Below are positions 27,134 to 35,941 of a DNA stretch of 64,000 bases, piece after piece. Location: contig NZ_CP146275.1 of assembly GCF_037044555.1 (NCBI RefSeq), positions 1,406,501-1,470,500 on the forward strand, in the 5' to 3' direction. The stretch's first letter is position 1. The number at the start of each line of letters is the position of its first letter. Source of the stretch: Pelagibacterium nitratireducens (lineage in GTDB: Bacteria > Pseudomonadota > Alphaproteobacteria > Rhizobiales > Devosiaceae). The notes below the pieces were generated by a model that ran no database searches, was not told the DNA's origin, and saw only the letters and a program-made list of their open reading frames with translations. The translations under genes and the position numbers were made by a program.

Positions 27134-27697
27134 CTATCGCGCGTTTTCCAATCGGTAGGTGATGACGATTCCGCCATTCCTGAGCGGCTGGGCTTTGATC
27201 AACTCGAGGTCAATCCGGAGGTTGGACGGTTTGAAGAGAGGGTTGCCGCGCCCAAGCAGGAGCGGGGCAAGACCGAGCCGGTATTCATCGACAATGCCGG
27301 CGGGCAGGAGCGTCGCCAGTAACTCGGCGCTGCCGAAGACATAGAGATTGCGGTCCGATTTGGCCTTTATGTCGCGCAGCGCCTGGACGATATCGCCGCT
27401 GATGATTTTCGTGTTGTTCCAGTCCGCTGCCGTCAGGGTGTTGGAGACAACATATTTGGGCAGCGCGTTCATGGCGTCGGTGATGGGGCCGGTTTCGGAT
27501 TCGTCGGCCCAGTAAGCAGCCATGCCTTCATAGGTGCGGCGTCCGAAAACCAGTGCCTCGGTATCGGCAAGCTGGGTTTCCGAAAATTCGGCCAGTTCGT
27601 CGCCCCAGATGGTTTCGTGCAGGGAAAGGTCCCAGGGTTCGGGACCTTCGAAATAGCCGTCCAGGCTTGCGATATTCCAGACGATGAGCTTGCCCAT
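27134..27697 (-). CDS. Dihydrofolate reductase-like (RibD C-terminal domain) protein
   Basis: A 187-residue protein of the RibD_C/DHFR superfamily: KLIVWNIASLDGYFEGPEP at the start, ALVFGRRTYEGMAAYW in the middle, and NLYVFGSAELLATLLPAGIVDEYRL with LGRGNPLF near the end. It lacks the folate-binding features of FolA and is probably an NADPH-dependent reductase of unknown substrate. ATG 27697 has GGAGGAC upstream. It lies downstream of the FAD monooxygenase gene on the same strand with a 104-bp gap. Confidence 0.85.
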   Translation of the reverse strand: MGKLIVWNIASLDGYFEGPEPWDLSLHETIWGDELAEFSETQLADTEALVFGRRTYEGMAAYWADESETGPITDAMNALPKYVVSNTLTAADWNNTKIISGDIVQALRDIKAKSDRNLYVFGSAELLATLLPAGIVDEYRLGLAPLLLGRGNPLFKPSNLRIDLELIKAQPLRNGGIVITYRLENAR

Positions 27698-27801
27698 TGG
27701 TCAGTCCTCCGCGATCTTGGCAAGGGCGGCCAGGAGCCCGGCCGCTCCGTCTTCACAGCTCTTTGGTTCATCAAAGCCGTCGAGATAGGCGCCCTGGCCG
27801 G

Positions 27802-29034
27802 TCAGCCTTCGGGGCGGCGGGCGAAATCGGGTGCATGTTCGGGGCGTGGACCGAAGCCGACGAAAAGCGCAGGCAGCTTGCGGAAGCCGGGGACGTGCCG
27901 GGCGAGAAACAGCATGAAGTGCGGCGGTCCGGCGCGCCGGGACTGAAATCCGTTCTGAAAAATGACGCGATGGAGAACGCGCTGCATGGCCTGGATGACC
28001 CGGGTGGGCATCATACGGCGGCGCTGGACGGCAGCAAGATCGGTTTCGGTGAGCGTGCCGGCGCGCAGCGGATGGCGCAGAATCTGGGCGGTCGCGACAG
28101 CGTCCTGAATGGCGAGGTTGATGCCCACGCCACCGGCAGGGGACATGGCATGGGCAGCGTCACCGATGCAGAGCAGGCCGGGGCGATGCCAGCGCTTGAG
28201 GCGGTCGAGCCTGACGTCGAGTGTCTTGACCTGGTCCATCGCGGTGAGGGTATCCACGCGGTCGGCAAAATCGGGACGCAATCGGACGATCATGTCCCTG
28301 AGCGGTCCGATGCCCTGGGCGCGGCGCTGGGCATCGGATCCTTTGGGAATGAAGGCGGCCATCTGGTAAAATCCCTCGCGGGCAATCGCGAGCATGATGT
28401 CGCGCCCTGCAAAGCTGGGAACAAGATTGGCCGGTTTGGCCTGTTCATCGGGGTGGCGGGGAAGGCGAAACCACCAGACATCAAAGGGCACATCGTAGTT
28501 GCGGGACGCCAGTCCGGCTTGCGCGCGCAGGATCGAATGCCTTCCGTCGCAGGCAACGACGAGGTCGGCCCCGATCGAGTCTTCCTGGCCCCCGGTGAGC
28601 ACGGTGACACCGGAGACCCTTTCGTCCTGCCAGAGCAGGCCCGTCACTTCGGTTTCCATCAACAGCTTGAAGCTCGGCTCGCGCCGGGCATGAGCGGCCA
28701 GGAAGTCCAGAAAATCCCATTGGGGGATCATGGCGATGAAGTTGTAGGGCGGATCGAGGGCGGAAAAATCGCCGAAATCGATCGTCTCGCCGCCCGTCGT
28801 GGGCAGGCGCAGGCTTTCGAGCCTGCTTTGGGGCAATTGCGCGAACTCTGCGCCCAGGCCGAGCTCGTCGAGGAGCCTGATCGTGGAGGGGTGTACGGTG
28901 TCGCCGCGGAAGTCTCGCAGGAAGTCGGCGTGCTTTTCGCAAACGATCACCTCAACGCCGCCGCGCGCCAGCAGCAGGCCCAGCATAATGCCGGCGGGAC
29001 CCCCTCCGGCGACAAGGCACGTCGTGCGTTTCAT
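27802..29034 (-). CDS. FAD-dependent monooxygenase (PHBH/UbiH fold)
   Basis: A 410-residue flavoprotein. The N-terminal dinucleotide-binding motif is CLVAGGGPAGIMLGLLLARGG; the second motif DLVVACDGRHSILR carries the conserved Asp-Gly; the third, LLCIGDAAHAMSPAGGVGINLAIQDA, binds the FAD ribityl chain. These are the three hallmarks of class A flavin monooxygenases, which hydroxylate aromatic or polyketide substrates. ATG 29034 follows GGGGAGAAA; the open frame extends 7 codons further but with a worse start. Substrate unknown; no aromatic degradation genes are nearby. Confidence 0.88.
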   Translation of the reverse strand: MKRTTCLVAGGGPAGIMLGLLLARGGVEVIVCEKHADFLRDFRGDTVHPSTIRLLDELGLGAEFAQLPQSRLESLRLPTTGGETIDFGDFSALDPPYNFIAMIPQWDFLDFLAAHARREPSFKLLMETEVTGLLWQDERVSGVTVLTGGQEDSIGADLVVACDGRHSILRAQAGLASRNYDVPFDVWWFRLPRHPDEQAKPANLVPSFAGRDIMLAIAREGFYQMAAFIPKGSDAQRRAQGIGPLRDMIVRLRPDFADRVDTLTAMDQVKTLDVRLDRLKRWHRPGLLCIGDAAHAMSPAGGVGINLAIQDAVATAQILRHPLRAGTLTETDLAAVQRRRMMPTRVIQAMQRVLHRVIFQNGFQSRRAGPPHFMLFLARHVPGFRKLPALFVGFGPRPEHAPDFARRPEG

Positions 29035-29204
29035 GCGATTTCTCCCCGCGCCCATTGTCGCAAATCTAGGACGACGTGTCGCGGGGGAAAAGCATATTTG
29101 AAGGAAGCAATTATGGGGGTGGTAACCAATGGAACGATAGGCGTAGTGTTTTGAGTATACCCATGGATATCGCCTCCCGATCGTCTCCCAGGACCGGCCG
29201 AAAA

Positions 29205-30098
29205 ATGAAGCTAACCTATTTCATTCTCGATGTTTTCACGCGCGATCGGCTGAGCGGCAATCCGCTGGCAGTGGTGCTGCGGGCCGACGAGCTTTCGACA
29301 ACCCGGATGCAGGCGATCGCCGGGGAGTTCAATCTTTCGGAAACGGTCTTCGTATGCGCGCCCAAGGGCGAGCGACATACGGCGGCGCTGCGGATTTTCA
29401 CGCCGGTGAGCGAACTGCCCTTTGCCGGACATCCCACTGTGGGTGCAGCGGTGCTCCTGGGATTGCAGCACAAGCAGAGCGCGGTGCGGCTGGAGTTGGG
29501 CGTGGGCAACGTCACCGCCGTCATGGAGCGGATAGACAAGCGGACCGGGGAAGCCAAATTCGCCCTGCCGAAAAAGCCCGAACGGGTTGGCGAATTGAGC
29601 GACCTTAATGGCATTGCCGAGCGGCTGGGCATTTCGGCCGAGGATATCGGGTTCGACGATATGATGCCCGCGCAATATTCGGCGGGCAATCCATTCTATC
29701 TGGTGCCCCTGCGCGATGCTTCACTGCTTTCGGAGATGACGCTGGAACGGCGTGGTTGGACCGATACCTTCACCGGACCGCGCAATGCGGTTTATGTCTT
29801 TGCCAGAACCCCCAAGGAGCGCGGCAATGATTATGCGGCGCGCATGTTCCATGTTTCCCATGGAAGGGGTGAGGATGCGGCGACCGGTTCCGCGGCGGCG
29901 GCGCTGATCGGCCTTCTGGCCGATCACGGCGGATATGGCGAGGGCAGCCACACGCTCAAGATCCGCCAGGGACGTGAAATGGGCCGCCCGAGCGAAATCG
30001 GCGTGCAGTTCAATATCGAAAATGGCCAGCTCAAGCATGCCGGGATCGGCGGAGGGGCAGTGGTCCTGGCCGAAGGGGTGCTCGATCTGGACGACTAG
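29205..30098 (+). CDS. PhzF family isomerase/epimerase-like protein
   Basis: A 297-residue protein of the PhzF/diaminopimelate-epimerase fold: [20 protein letters not shown] at the N-terminus with the conserved Asn-Pro-Leu, the catalytic Glu region [22 protein letters not shown], and the C-terminal [19 protein letters not shown]. Most family members have no known substrate. The start is placed at ATG 29205 (MKLTYF), the usual family start; an upstream ATG at 29163 is possible. Its stop overlaps the convergent gene by 4 bp. Confidence 0.88.
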   Translation: MKLTYFILDVFTRDRLSGNPLAVVLRADELSTTRMQAIAGEFNLSETVFVCAPKGERHTAALRIFTPVSELPFAGHPTVGAAVLLGLQHKQSAVRLELGVGNVTAVMERIDKRTGEAKFALPKKPERVGELSDLNGIAERLGISAEDIGFDDMMPAQYSAGNPFYLVPLRDASLLSEMTLERRGWTDTFTGPRNAVYVFARTPKERGNDYAARMFHVSHGRGEDAATGSAAAALIGLLADHGGYGEGSHTLKIRQGREMGRPSEIGVQFNIENGQLKHAGIGGGAVVLAEGVLDLDD

Positions 30099-30721
30099 GC
30101 AGCGGTACCCGACAGCATCGAGGGGCCGCTGCATCCCGATATTTCGGCGGTAGTAACTTCTATGTCGTGGGTTTCGAGTGCGACGATGACGACGGACTTG
30201 ACCATGCACCCCTCATTTTTCGGGGCGCGTGGCTCGAAGGCGCGAAGGGCCATTTGGGGGATGGGGAGAATCGCTGCCTGCCAATGGGTTTCGGCAATCA
30301 GCAACCCGGTCATCAACTGCAGAAAATCGTAATAGAGCACGGCGGCTTCGCGCTTGGTGGGGCCGATCCTGTAGTCCGAGATCGCAACCCTGCAACTGCG
30401 TTCGACGCCGTCGCCAGCGGCGAACTCCTCTTCCTCGATGACATATCGACCGCCGGGGTGGGAGAGGAGACGCGCATGGAGCGTCGGTCGGGAACTGGGC
30501 GGCATGGATATGATCTGCGCGGGTTCGAGCCCGGCGGTGTCCAGCGGAATGCCGGCCTCTATTGCCGTGCGGCAGCGCTCGACGAGGTCCATCCAGTCGC
30601 GTGCGATGCGGGTTTCGAGGCCGTGGGCATAGGTCATCATGCCCGCCCAGATCAGCGCGAATACGAGAGCGAAGCTGGTGAGCATCAAGACCAGGCGCCT
30701 TGCCAGGGGCGTGACGACCAT
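30095..30721 (-). CDS. Hypothetical membrane-anchored protein
   Basis: A 208-residue protein not recognised. It has an N-terminal membrane anchor (LVLMLTSFALVFALIWAGMM, residues ~10-30) and a soluble, presumably periplasmic remainder with four Cys (ERCRTA, ERSCRV, NEGCMV, SGCSG). ATG 30721 has AAGGGAG 7 nt upstream. It stands alone on the minus strand and overlaps PhzF by 4 bp. Confidence 0.6.
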   Translation of the reverse strand: MVVTPLARRLVLMLTSFALVFALIWAGMMTYAHGLETRIARDWMDLVERCRTAIEAGIPLDTAGLEPAQIISMPPSSRPTLHARLLSHPGGRYVIEEEEFAAGDGVERSCRVAISDYRIGPTKREAAVLYYDFLQLMTGLLIAETHWQAAILPIPQMALRAFEPRAPKNEGCMVKSVVIVALETHDIEVTTAEISGCSGPSMLSGTAA

Positions 30722-30814
30722 AACCGAATCTCCCTTGTCCCGCCCTGAGTGTAACAGCGCTTGGGCCATGGGCCAGCGGCCGCCGGCGGGAAGATCCGAC
30801 CAAAGTTGCCCTCT

Positions 30815-30940
30815 AGAGCCGTTCGGGATTTGATCGGCTCAAATCCTTGGCTCCAAGCCCTTGTTCGTCGCGTGTCCGAACCGCAAAGCCGGTTCCATCC
30901 CCGATCGCGTCGAGGAGATGGTTTTGCTGGATACGCTCTA
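30815..30940. repeat. RIME-like palindromic intergenic repeat, copy C
   Basis: Begins TAGAGCCGTTCGGGATTTGA and ends GGATACGCTCTA; shares with copy A the segment TTCCATCCCCGATCGCGTCG and the GG(A/T)TTTGCTGGA module almost base for base. The terminal TAGAGC / GCTCTA are inverted. It sits in the 312-bp gap between a membrane-anchored hypothetical and a small Leu-rich ORF. Confidence 0.8.
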
Positions 30941-31033
30941 AAGCGCTATTATTGTTGCACGAAGTCTTGCGCTTGGCGCTCAATTGGACCATTGTGGCCA
31001 TGTCGATTTATCAAAAAGGGCAAGGCCGTACCG

Positions 31034-31165
31034 ATGCGCCGCAGTGAAAACCGCGCAATCGCCATAGCCGCCAGCAGGCAAAACGCCGTGCAGGCCCGTA
31101 TCCTTATGGGTTCGGCGCTGCTGCTTTCCGCTGCCCTCCTACTTCTCCTTATCAGCCCCTGGTAA
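31034..31165 (+). CDS. Small Leu-rich ORF upstream of leuA (leader peptide or mini membrane protein)
   Basis: A 43-codon ORF beginning MRRSENRAIA and ending in a hydrophobic stretch GSALLLSAALLLLLISPW just before the stop. Eight Leu codons lie within 12 positions, including CTA, CTT and CTC, which are uncommon in this CTG-rich genome. It ends 130 bp before leuA. The region between contains mutually exclusive stems (GTCTGC/GCAGAC at 31172-31190, or GCGGTCTG with CAGACCGC at 31261-31268). This fits a leucine attenuation leader, but no U-tract terminator is visible and there is no clear ribosome binding site, so a tiny membrane protein is an equal alternative. Confidence 0.5.
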   Translation: MRRSENRAIAIAASRQNAVQARILMGSALLLSAALLLLLISPW

Positions 31166-31295
31166 CCGGCGGTCTGCCTTTTGCGCAGACGGGTCGTCAG
31201 GGGATTTTGCCATAACGCCGAACATCAATGTCCGGCCATAACCTGCTGCAAATGCAAAGCCAGACCGCGCAGGTGGCCGATCAAGGAAGAACAAG

Positions 31296-32849
31296 ATGAC
31301 CAGCCAAGCCAATACCGACCGCGTCTATATTTTCGACACCACGTTGCGCGACGGAGAGCAGAGCCCCGGCGCCACAATGACGCTGGAAGAAAAACTCCAG
31401 ATTGCCGACATTCTCGACACGATGGGCGTCGACATTATCGAGGCGGGGTTTCCCATCGCCTCGAATGGCGATTTCGAGGCCGTATCGACAATTGCCAAGC
31501 GCGCCAGGAATTCGGTGATCTGCGGTCTGGCCCGCGCCATTCCCGCCGATATCGACCGGGCCGGGGAGGCGGTGCGGTTTGCCAAGCGCGGGCGCATTCA
31601 TACCTTTGTCTCCACGTCGCCCATCCATCTGGCTCATCAGATGAAAAAATCCGAGGACGAGGTGCTCGAAATCGTCATCAAGACGGTGGCGCAGGCCCGC
31701 AATCTGATCGACGACGTTGAATGGTCGGGAATGGACGCAACCCGCACGCCCATCGAATTTCTCGCCCGTTGCACCGAAGCGGCGATCAACGCCGGCGCGA
31801 CGACGATCAATATCCCCGACACTGTCGGATATTCGACGCCGGAAGATTATTACCGGCTGATCCACGATCTGATCGAAATGGTGCCCAATTCGGACAAGGC
31901 GATCTTTTCCACCCATTGCCACAATGATCTGGGCATGGCGGTGGCCAATTCGCTGGCCGGCGTGCGGGCCGGAGCGCGACAGGTGGAGTGCACGATCAAC
32001 GGGATCGGGGAACGCGCAGGCAACGCGGCGCTCGAAGAGGTGGTGATGGCGCTGCGCACGCGCGCCGATGCCTTGCCCTATCACACGGAAATCGAAACGA
32101 CCCATCTTTCGCGCGCTTCGCGGACGGTGTCGGCGGCGGCCAATTTCCCGGTCCAGTACAACAAGGCCATCGTGGGCAAAAATGCCTTCGCCCATGAGAG
32201 CGGCATCCATCAGGACGGCATGCTCAAGAACGCCTCGACCTACGAAATCATGACCCCCGAAAGCGTGGGGATCAAATCGACCTCGCTGGTGATGGGCAAG
32301 CATTCGGGCCGCCACGCCTTCAAGGAAAAGCTCAAAGATCTGGGGTACGAACTGGCCGACAACCAGTTCCAGGAAGCGTTTCAGCGCTTCAAGGATCTGG
32401 CCGACCGCAAAAAGCATGTCTATGACGACGACATCATCGCGTTGGTCGACGACGAAATGGGCTCGGGCGCCGACCGCATCAAGCTGGTGGACATGAGCGT
32501 GACCTCCAAGACCGGGGGTGTGCATCGGTGCGAACTCAAGGTGGCCGTGGATGGGGCACCGGTGGACGTGTCGCTGGATGGCACCGGATCGGTCGATGCG
32601 ATCTTTTCGGCGATCAAGGCAGCGGTGAATGCCCAGCCGCATCTGGTGCTCTACGCCGTCGATGGCGTGACGGGCGGCACGGACGCGCAGGCCAACGCGC
32701 ATGTGCGGCTTGAAATGAACGGTCGCATCGCCTCGGGCAATGCGACCGAGCCCGATACACTGGTGGCCTCGGCACGTGCCTATCTCAATGCGTACAACCG
32801 GCTGCTGGTCGAACGCGGCGCACCGGCGCAGGGCGCGCTGGCCGGCTGA
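31296..32849 (+). CDS. leuA: 2-isopropylmalate synthase
   Basis: A 517-residue enzyme committing 2-oxoisovalerate to leucine. The catalytic TIM barrel has [16 protein letters not shown] with the metal Asp and Arg, the [20 protein letters not shown] motif ([15 protein letters not shown]), and [18 protein letters not shown]. The C-terminal LeuA dimer/allosteric domain (about residues 390-517) is intact, so leucine feedback is expected. AAGGAAG lies 6 nt upstream of ATG 31296. It is monocistronic, preceded by the Leu-rich small ORF. Confidence 0.96.
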   Translation: MTSQANTDRVYIFDTTLRDGEQSPGATMTLEEKLQIADILDTMGVDIIEAGFPIASNGDFEAVSTIAKRARNSVICGLARAIPADIDRAGEAVRFAKRGRIHTFVSTSPIHLAHQMKKSEDEVLEIVIKTVAQARNLIDDVEWSGMDATRTPIEFLARCTEAAINAGATTINIPDTVGYSTPEDYYRLIHDLIEMVPNSDKAIFSTHCHNDLGMAVANSLAGVRAGARQVECTINGIGERAGNAALEEVVMALRTRADALPYHTEIETTHLSRASRTVSAAANFPVQYNKAIVGKNAFAHESGIHQDGMLKNASTYEIMTPESVGIKSTSLVMGKHSGRHAFKEKLKDLGYELADNQFQEAFQRFKDLADRKKHVYDDDIIALVDDEMGSGADRIKLVDMSVTSKTGGVHRCELKVAVDGAPVDVSLDGTGSVDAIFSAIKAAVNAQPHLVLYAVDGVTGGTDAQANAHVRLEMNGRIASGNATEPDTLVASARAYLNAYNRLLVERGAPAQGALAG

Positions 32850-32924
32850 TCGTTACCGCCTGCGATGAGGCATGAGGAGGGTTTGCGGTTTTGGGGACCC
32901 GCGAAATTCCTCCTCGTCATCGTT

Positions 32925-32976
32925 TTGTCGCGCTTTCGAACCGAATAAGTGGGTTCGACTGATCCTGAAATCGCTC
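32925..32976. repeat. RIME-like repeat fragment, copy D
   Basis: TTGTCGCGCTTTCGAACCG ... GACTGATCCTGAAATCGCTC matches the right half of copy B (TTGTCGCGCTTCCGAACCG ... CACTTATCCTGGAAGCGTTC). The left half is missing. Confidence 0.6.
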
Positions 32977-32993
32977 CGGGGGGCGACCATATA

Positions 32994-33941
32994 GTGGCAA
33001 TCGGGGCCGAGATTCGTGGCGTGCTCACCGGCTTTGGGCTGGTTGCGGCAGGCGTTCTGGTGCTGGCGCGGGTCGATCTCGGTCTGCCCGGCCAGTCATT
33101 GCTGCAATCGCTGCAACTGCATATGGGAGTGGCCCTTTTGGGTCTCGCCCTTTTGCTTGCGCTGGCCAGGGCGCGGTGGCGGGCCGGGCTGGTGGTCGCC
33201 ATGGCGGTGTTTGCCGGCGGGCATGTGATGTGGCGCGTGGCTGACCAGTATGAGGGGCGGGGGGCTCTGGCGGGGCTCGAGCGCGCGGCCCAATTCACGC
33301 TTTTGAGCTTTAACGTGCTCAACTCCAACGACCGCCACGAGGAGCTGGCAGATTATATCGCCGGGTCGGGGGCCGATCTTGCCTTTATCATGGAGGCGGG
33401 GCGGCTGCGGCAGCATTTCGAGCAACTCGAAGCGGTCTATCCCTATCGTGTCGGTTGCGAGCAGGGTGGCCCCTGCGATCTGCTCATGCTCTCGAAATTG
33501 CCGTTGGAGAACGTCGAAATCCGCTCGCTGGGCAATACCCATCCCAACCGGATGATCGTCGCACAAACCGAGATTGGCGGCGAAGCGCTGACGCTGGTCG
33601 CCGCGCATCTGACCAAGCCCTATTTTGACGATGCGGGACTGTTCGAAGCGCGGCGCCTGACGCGGCAATTGGCGGCAATCGAGGGGCCGCTGGTTCTGGC
33701 GGGGGATTTCAACTCCGCCCCCTGGGCAGATGCGATCGATGATCTGGTGCATGGGGCCGCGCTTTTGCCGCCTCCCCGTTACAACGCGACCTGGCCGACC
33801 GAATTGGGGCCATTGGGCATCCCGATCGATCACATGTTTTCGCGCGCGCCGATCATCATCGAGGATATCGAGGCGCTGTCCGACCCCCTGGGGTCGAACC
33901 ATCTGGGACTGATCGCGCAACTGGCAATCGTGGCCGAATAG
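32994..33941 (+). CDS. Endonuclease/exonuclease/phosphatase family membrane protein
   Basis: A 315-residue protein. Three hydrophobic segments in the first ~95 residues anchor it (LTGFGLVAAGVLVLARV, LHMGVALLGLALLLALA, LVVAMAVFAGGHVMWRV). The C-terminal domain is the metal-dependent EEP fold: LSFNVLNSNDRHEEL, FIMEAGR (the Glu ligand), LVAAHLTKP, LAGDFNSAPW and the final GSNHLGLIAQL with the catalytic His. Nuclease, phosphodiesterase or lipid phosphatase activity is possible. GTG 32994 is preferred; the upstream 15 codons lie in repeat copy D. Confidence 0.8.
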   Translation: MAIGAEIRGVLTGFGLVAAGVLVLARVDLGLPGQSLLQSLQLHMGVALLGLALLLALARARWRAGLVVAMAVFAGGHVMWRVADQYEGRGALAGLERAAQFTLLSFNVLNSNDRHEELADYIAGSGADLAFIMEAGRLRQHFEQLEAVYPYRVGCEQGGPCDLLMLSKLPLENVEIRSLGNTHPNRMIVAQTEIGGEALTLVAAHLTKPYFDDAGLFEARRLTRQLAAIEGPLVLAGDFNSAPWADAIDDLVHGAALLPPPRYNATWPTELGPLGIPIDHMFSRAPIIIEDIEALSDPLGSNHLGLIAQLAIVAE

Positions 33942-33942
33942 A

Positions 33943-34806
33943 TCAGGCCGCGGATTCGGGGGACCAGCCCGCGGTATCGGCGAGGGAGAATTTTACACTC
34001 CAGCGTCCCGGTGCGGCCTGCGACCCGGCCGGGCGGGCGAGGAGCGCCGCATAATCGGCACGCGCGAGGACGGTGCCGCCGAGCGCCTGGACCCATGGCG
34101 ACATGATCTGATGATCGACTGCCGTGATCCCGCCGTCGGCGAGGTGATGATAGAGGCTCACGATGGCGAATTTGGACGCGTTGTCGGCGGTATGGAACAT
34201 CGAGAGCGCGGAAAATACCGGGCCGACGGTCACGCCGAACAGGCCGCCCACCAGTTTGTCGTCGGCGTCGAAAATTTCCACCGAATGGGCATGTCCTTCG
34301 CCATGAAGTCTCATATAGAGCGCGCGAGCCTTCGGGGTGATCCAGGTGAGGTGCGGGCGCGATGGATCGCGCGGCGCGGCGCAGCCATCGATCACGCCGG
34401 CAAAATCGGTATCGAACGCCACCTGCATGTCCGAGCCACGCATGGTGCGGCGAAACCGCTTGGCGATGTGAACCGAGGCAAGATCCATGACGGCGCGTTC
34501 GGGTGGCGACCACCATTTCATGGCCCCCCAATGGCCCTGCGGATAAAAGCCGCGCGCCATGGCCTGGAGAACCACAGGTGTCGACAGATCATCGGCAAGT
34601 CCTGCAAATCCGGGCGGGGATTTGCGGATGCGCGAGGCATCGGGAACCGGGGCGGGACGCAACAGCCTGTCGCCGACGAGACCAGCCACCAGCCCCGGAA
34701 AATGCTGCACGCGCTGGGGCTTGAGCCAGTACGCCGTGGCAAGTGCCAAACGGCCAAGGCTGTAATTGCCTTGCCGGGAAGGGCCGGGTTGGGGAAGGCT
34801 GTTCAT
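33943..34806 (-). CDS. Leucyl/phenylalanyl-tRNA-protein transferase-like (Aat family)
   Basis: A 287-residue protein of the Aat (L/F transferase) family that adds Leu or Phe to protein N-termini and so creates N-degrons for ClpS/ClpAP. Shared landmarks with E. coli Aat: MKWWSPPERAV, VIDGCA, TWI, LHGEGHAHSVE, LVGGLFGV, NASK, and the catalytic Asp...Gln pair in VDHQIMSPWVQALGG. It is about 50 residues longer at the N-terminus. The conserved Glu of the GESMF motif is replaced (SALSMF). ATG 34806 follows GGAGCC. The convergent EEP gene ends 1 bp away. Confidence 0.82.
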   Translation of the reverse strand: MNSLPQPGPSRQGNYSLGRLALATAYWLKPQRVQHFPGLVAGLVGDRLLRPAPVPDASRIRKSPPGFAGLADDLSTPVVLQAMARGFYPQGHWGAMKWWSPPERAVMDLASVHIAKRFRRTMRGSDMQVAFDTDFAGVIDGCAAPRDPSRPHLTWITPKARALYMRLHGEGHAHSVEIFDADDKLVGGLFGVTVGPVFSALSMFHTADNASKFAIVSLYHHLADGGITAVDHQIMSPWVQALGGTVLARADYAALLARPAGSQAAPGRWSVKFSLADTAGWSPESAA

Positions 34807-34968
34807 TTGGAAAGGCTCCGGGGGAGAACTGGGCGGACCATAGGCTGAAACCATTGCCGGGCGCTTACCGTAATTGCTTAAAATACGAAGAAACCCGCAT
34901 GTTCACGCGGCTTTGACTTGCGGTTGAAGGTGTGGGCGTTCCAACTGACGAAAACGAGGAGGTGCAGC

Positions 34969-35583
34969 ATGCATCGCAGATTTATTGCTTTGGCGGCCGC
35001 CGCGAGCGCGTTTGCCGCCACTCCCGCACTGGCCGATACGGCGCTTTTCGCCGGCGGGTGCTTCTGGAGCGTGGAATCCAATTTCGAAAAGGTCGAAGGC
35101 GTCTCCGAAGCCGTGTCGGGCTTTGCCGGTGGCCATGTGGAAAATCCCACCTATAATCAGGTCGCCTATGGTGGCGATACCGGCCATTACGAAAGCGTCG
35201 AGATCACTTTCGATCCCGAGGTGGTCAGCTATGAAGAGCTTCTGACGGTCTATTGGCACACGACCGACCCCACCGATGCCGCCGGTCAGTTCTGCGACAA
35301 GGGACCGATGTATAAGCCGGCGATTTTTGCGCTCAACGATGAGCAGGCTGCCATTGCCGAAGCCAGCAAGGCCGCCATTGCCGAATCGAGCGGCTACACC
35401 ATCGTCACCGAGATCAAGCCGGCAGCCACGTTCTATCCGGCAGGGCCCGAGCACCAGGATTTCTATAAGACCAACGCCGCCCATTATGAGCGCTATCGGA
35501 TCGGGTGCGGGCGCGATGTGGTGATCCGCGAGCTTTGGGGCGATCAGGCCTTTCTGGGAACCAGCGAGAACCCTTTCTCTTAG
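34969..35583 (+). CDS. msrA: Exported peptide methionine sulfoxide reductase A
   Basis: A 204-residue MsrA that reduces methionine-S-sulfoxide. The catalytic motif is LFAGGCFWSVE; downstream are GYAGG-like GFAGGHVENPTYNQV, GHYESVEITFDP and YWHTTDPTDAAGQFCDKG. Candidate resolving Cys residues are in QFCDKG and RIGCGRD. A signal peptide (MHRRFIALAAAASAFAATPALA) is present, so it acts in the periplasm, unlike the cytoplasmic E. coli enzyme. GAGGAGGTG 5-13 nt before ATG 34969 is a very strong ribosome binding site. Confidence 0.93.
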   Translation: MHRRFIALAAAASAFAATPALADTALFAGGCFWSVESNFEKVEGVSEAVSGFAGGHVENPTYNQVAYGGDTGHYESVEITFDPEVVSYEELLTVYWHTTDPTDAAGQFCDKGPMYKPAIFALNDEQAAIAEASKAAIAESSGYTIVTEIKPAATFYPAGPEHQDFYKTNAAHYERYRIGCGRDVVIRELWGDQAFLGTSENPFS

Positions 35584-35680
35584 GCATCGCGAAAAAGCAT
35601 TGAATTGGGTGGACAGCGTGAATGGCGTTTGCTAGAGAGGCGCCACTCTGGCGGTGCGGAGACGCGCTGCCCGATGGATC

Positions 35681-35756
<76 letters not shown>

Positions 35757-35941
35757 AAATCCTCAAATAATGACGAAGTCTTGCGAGCCGATCCTGGATC
35801 GGTTCTGTAAGCCTTTGATTCAATGCCTAAAGTTCTGGTTTACCAGTTTGGCAATTGAGGGGCTTTATTGGCTTTGCGGAAAGCATTCCATAGGGGCTGG
35901 CCGTTAGGGTTGGGTCAAATTGAACTGACCCGGTGACGCCA

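Noticed and set aside
27698..27801. Minus-strand frame ending GAYLDGFDEPKSCEDG...AKIAED between the monooxygenase and the DHFR-like gene
   Set aside because: It looks protein-like for ~35 codons but has no start codon outside the monooxygenase gene; could be a gene remnant, not supportable as a feature.
27697..29154. A 485-codon plus-strand frame opposite the FAD monooxygenase
   Set aside because: The minus strand carries all three FAD-binding motifs; the plus frame is a shadow.
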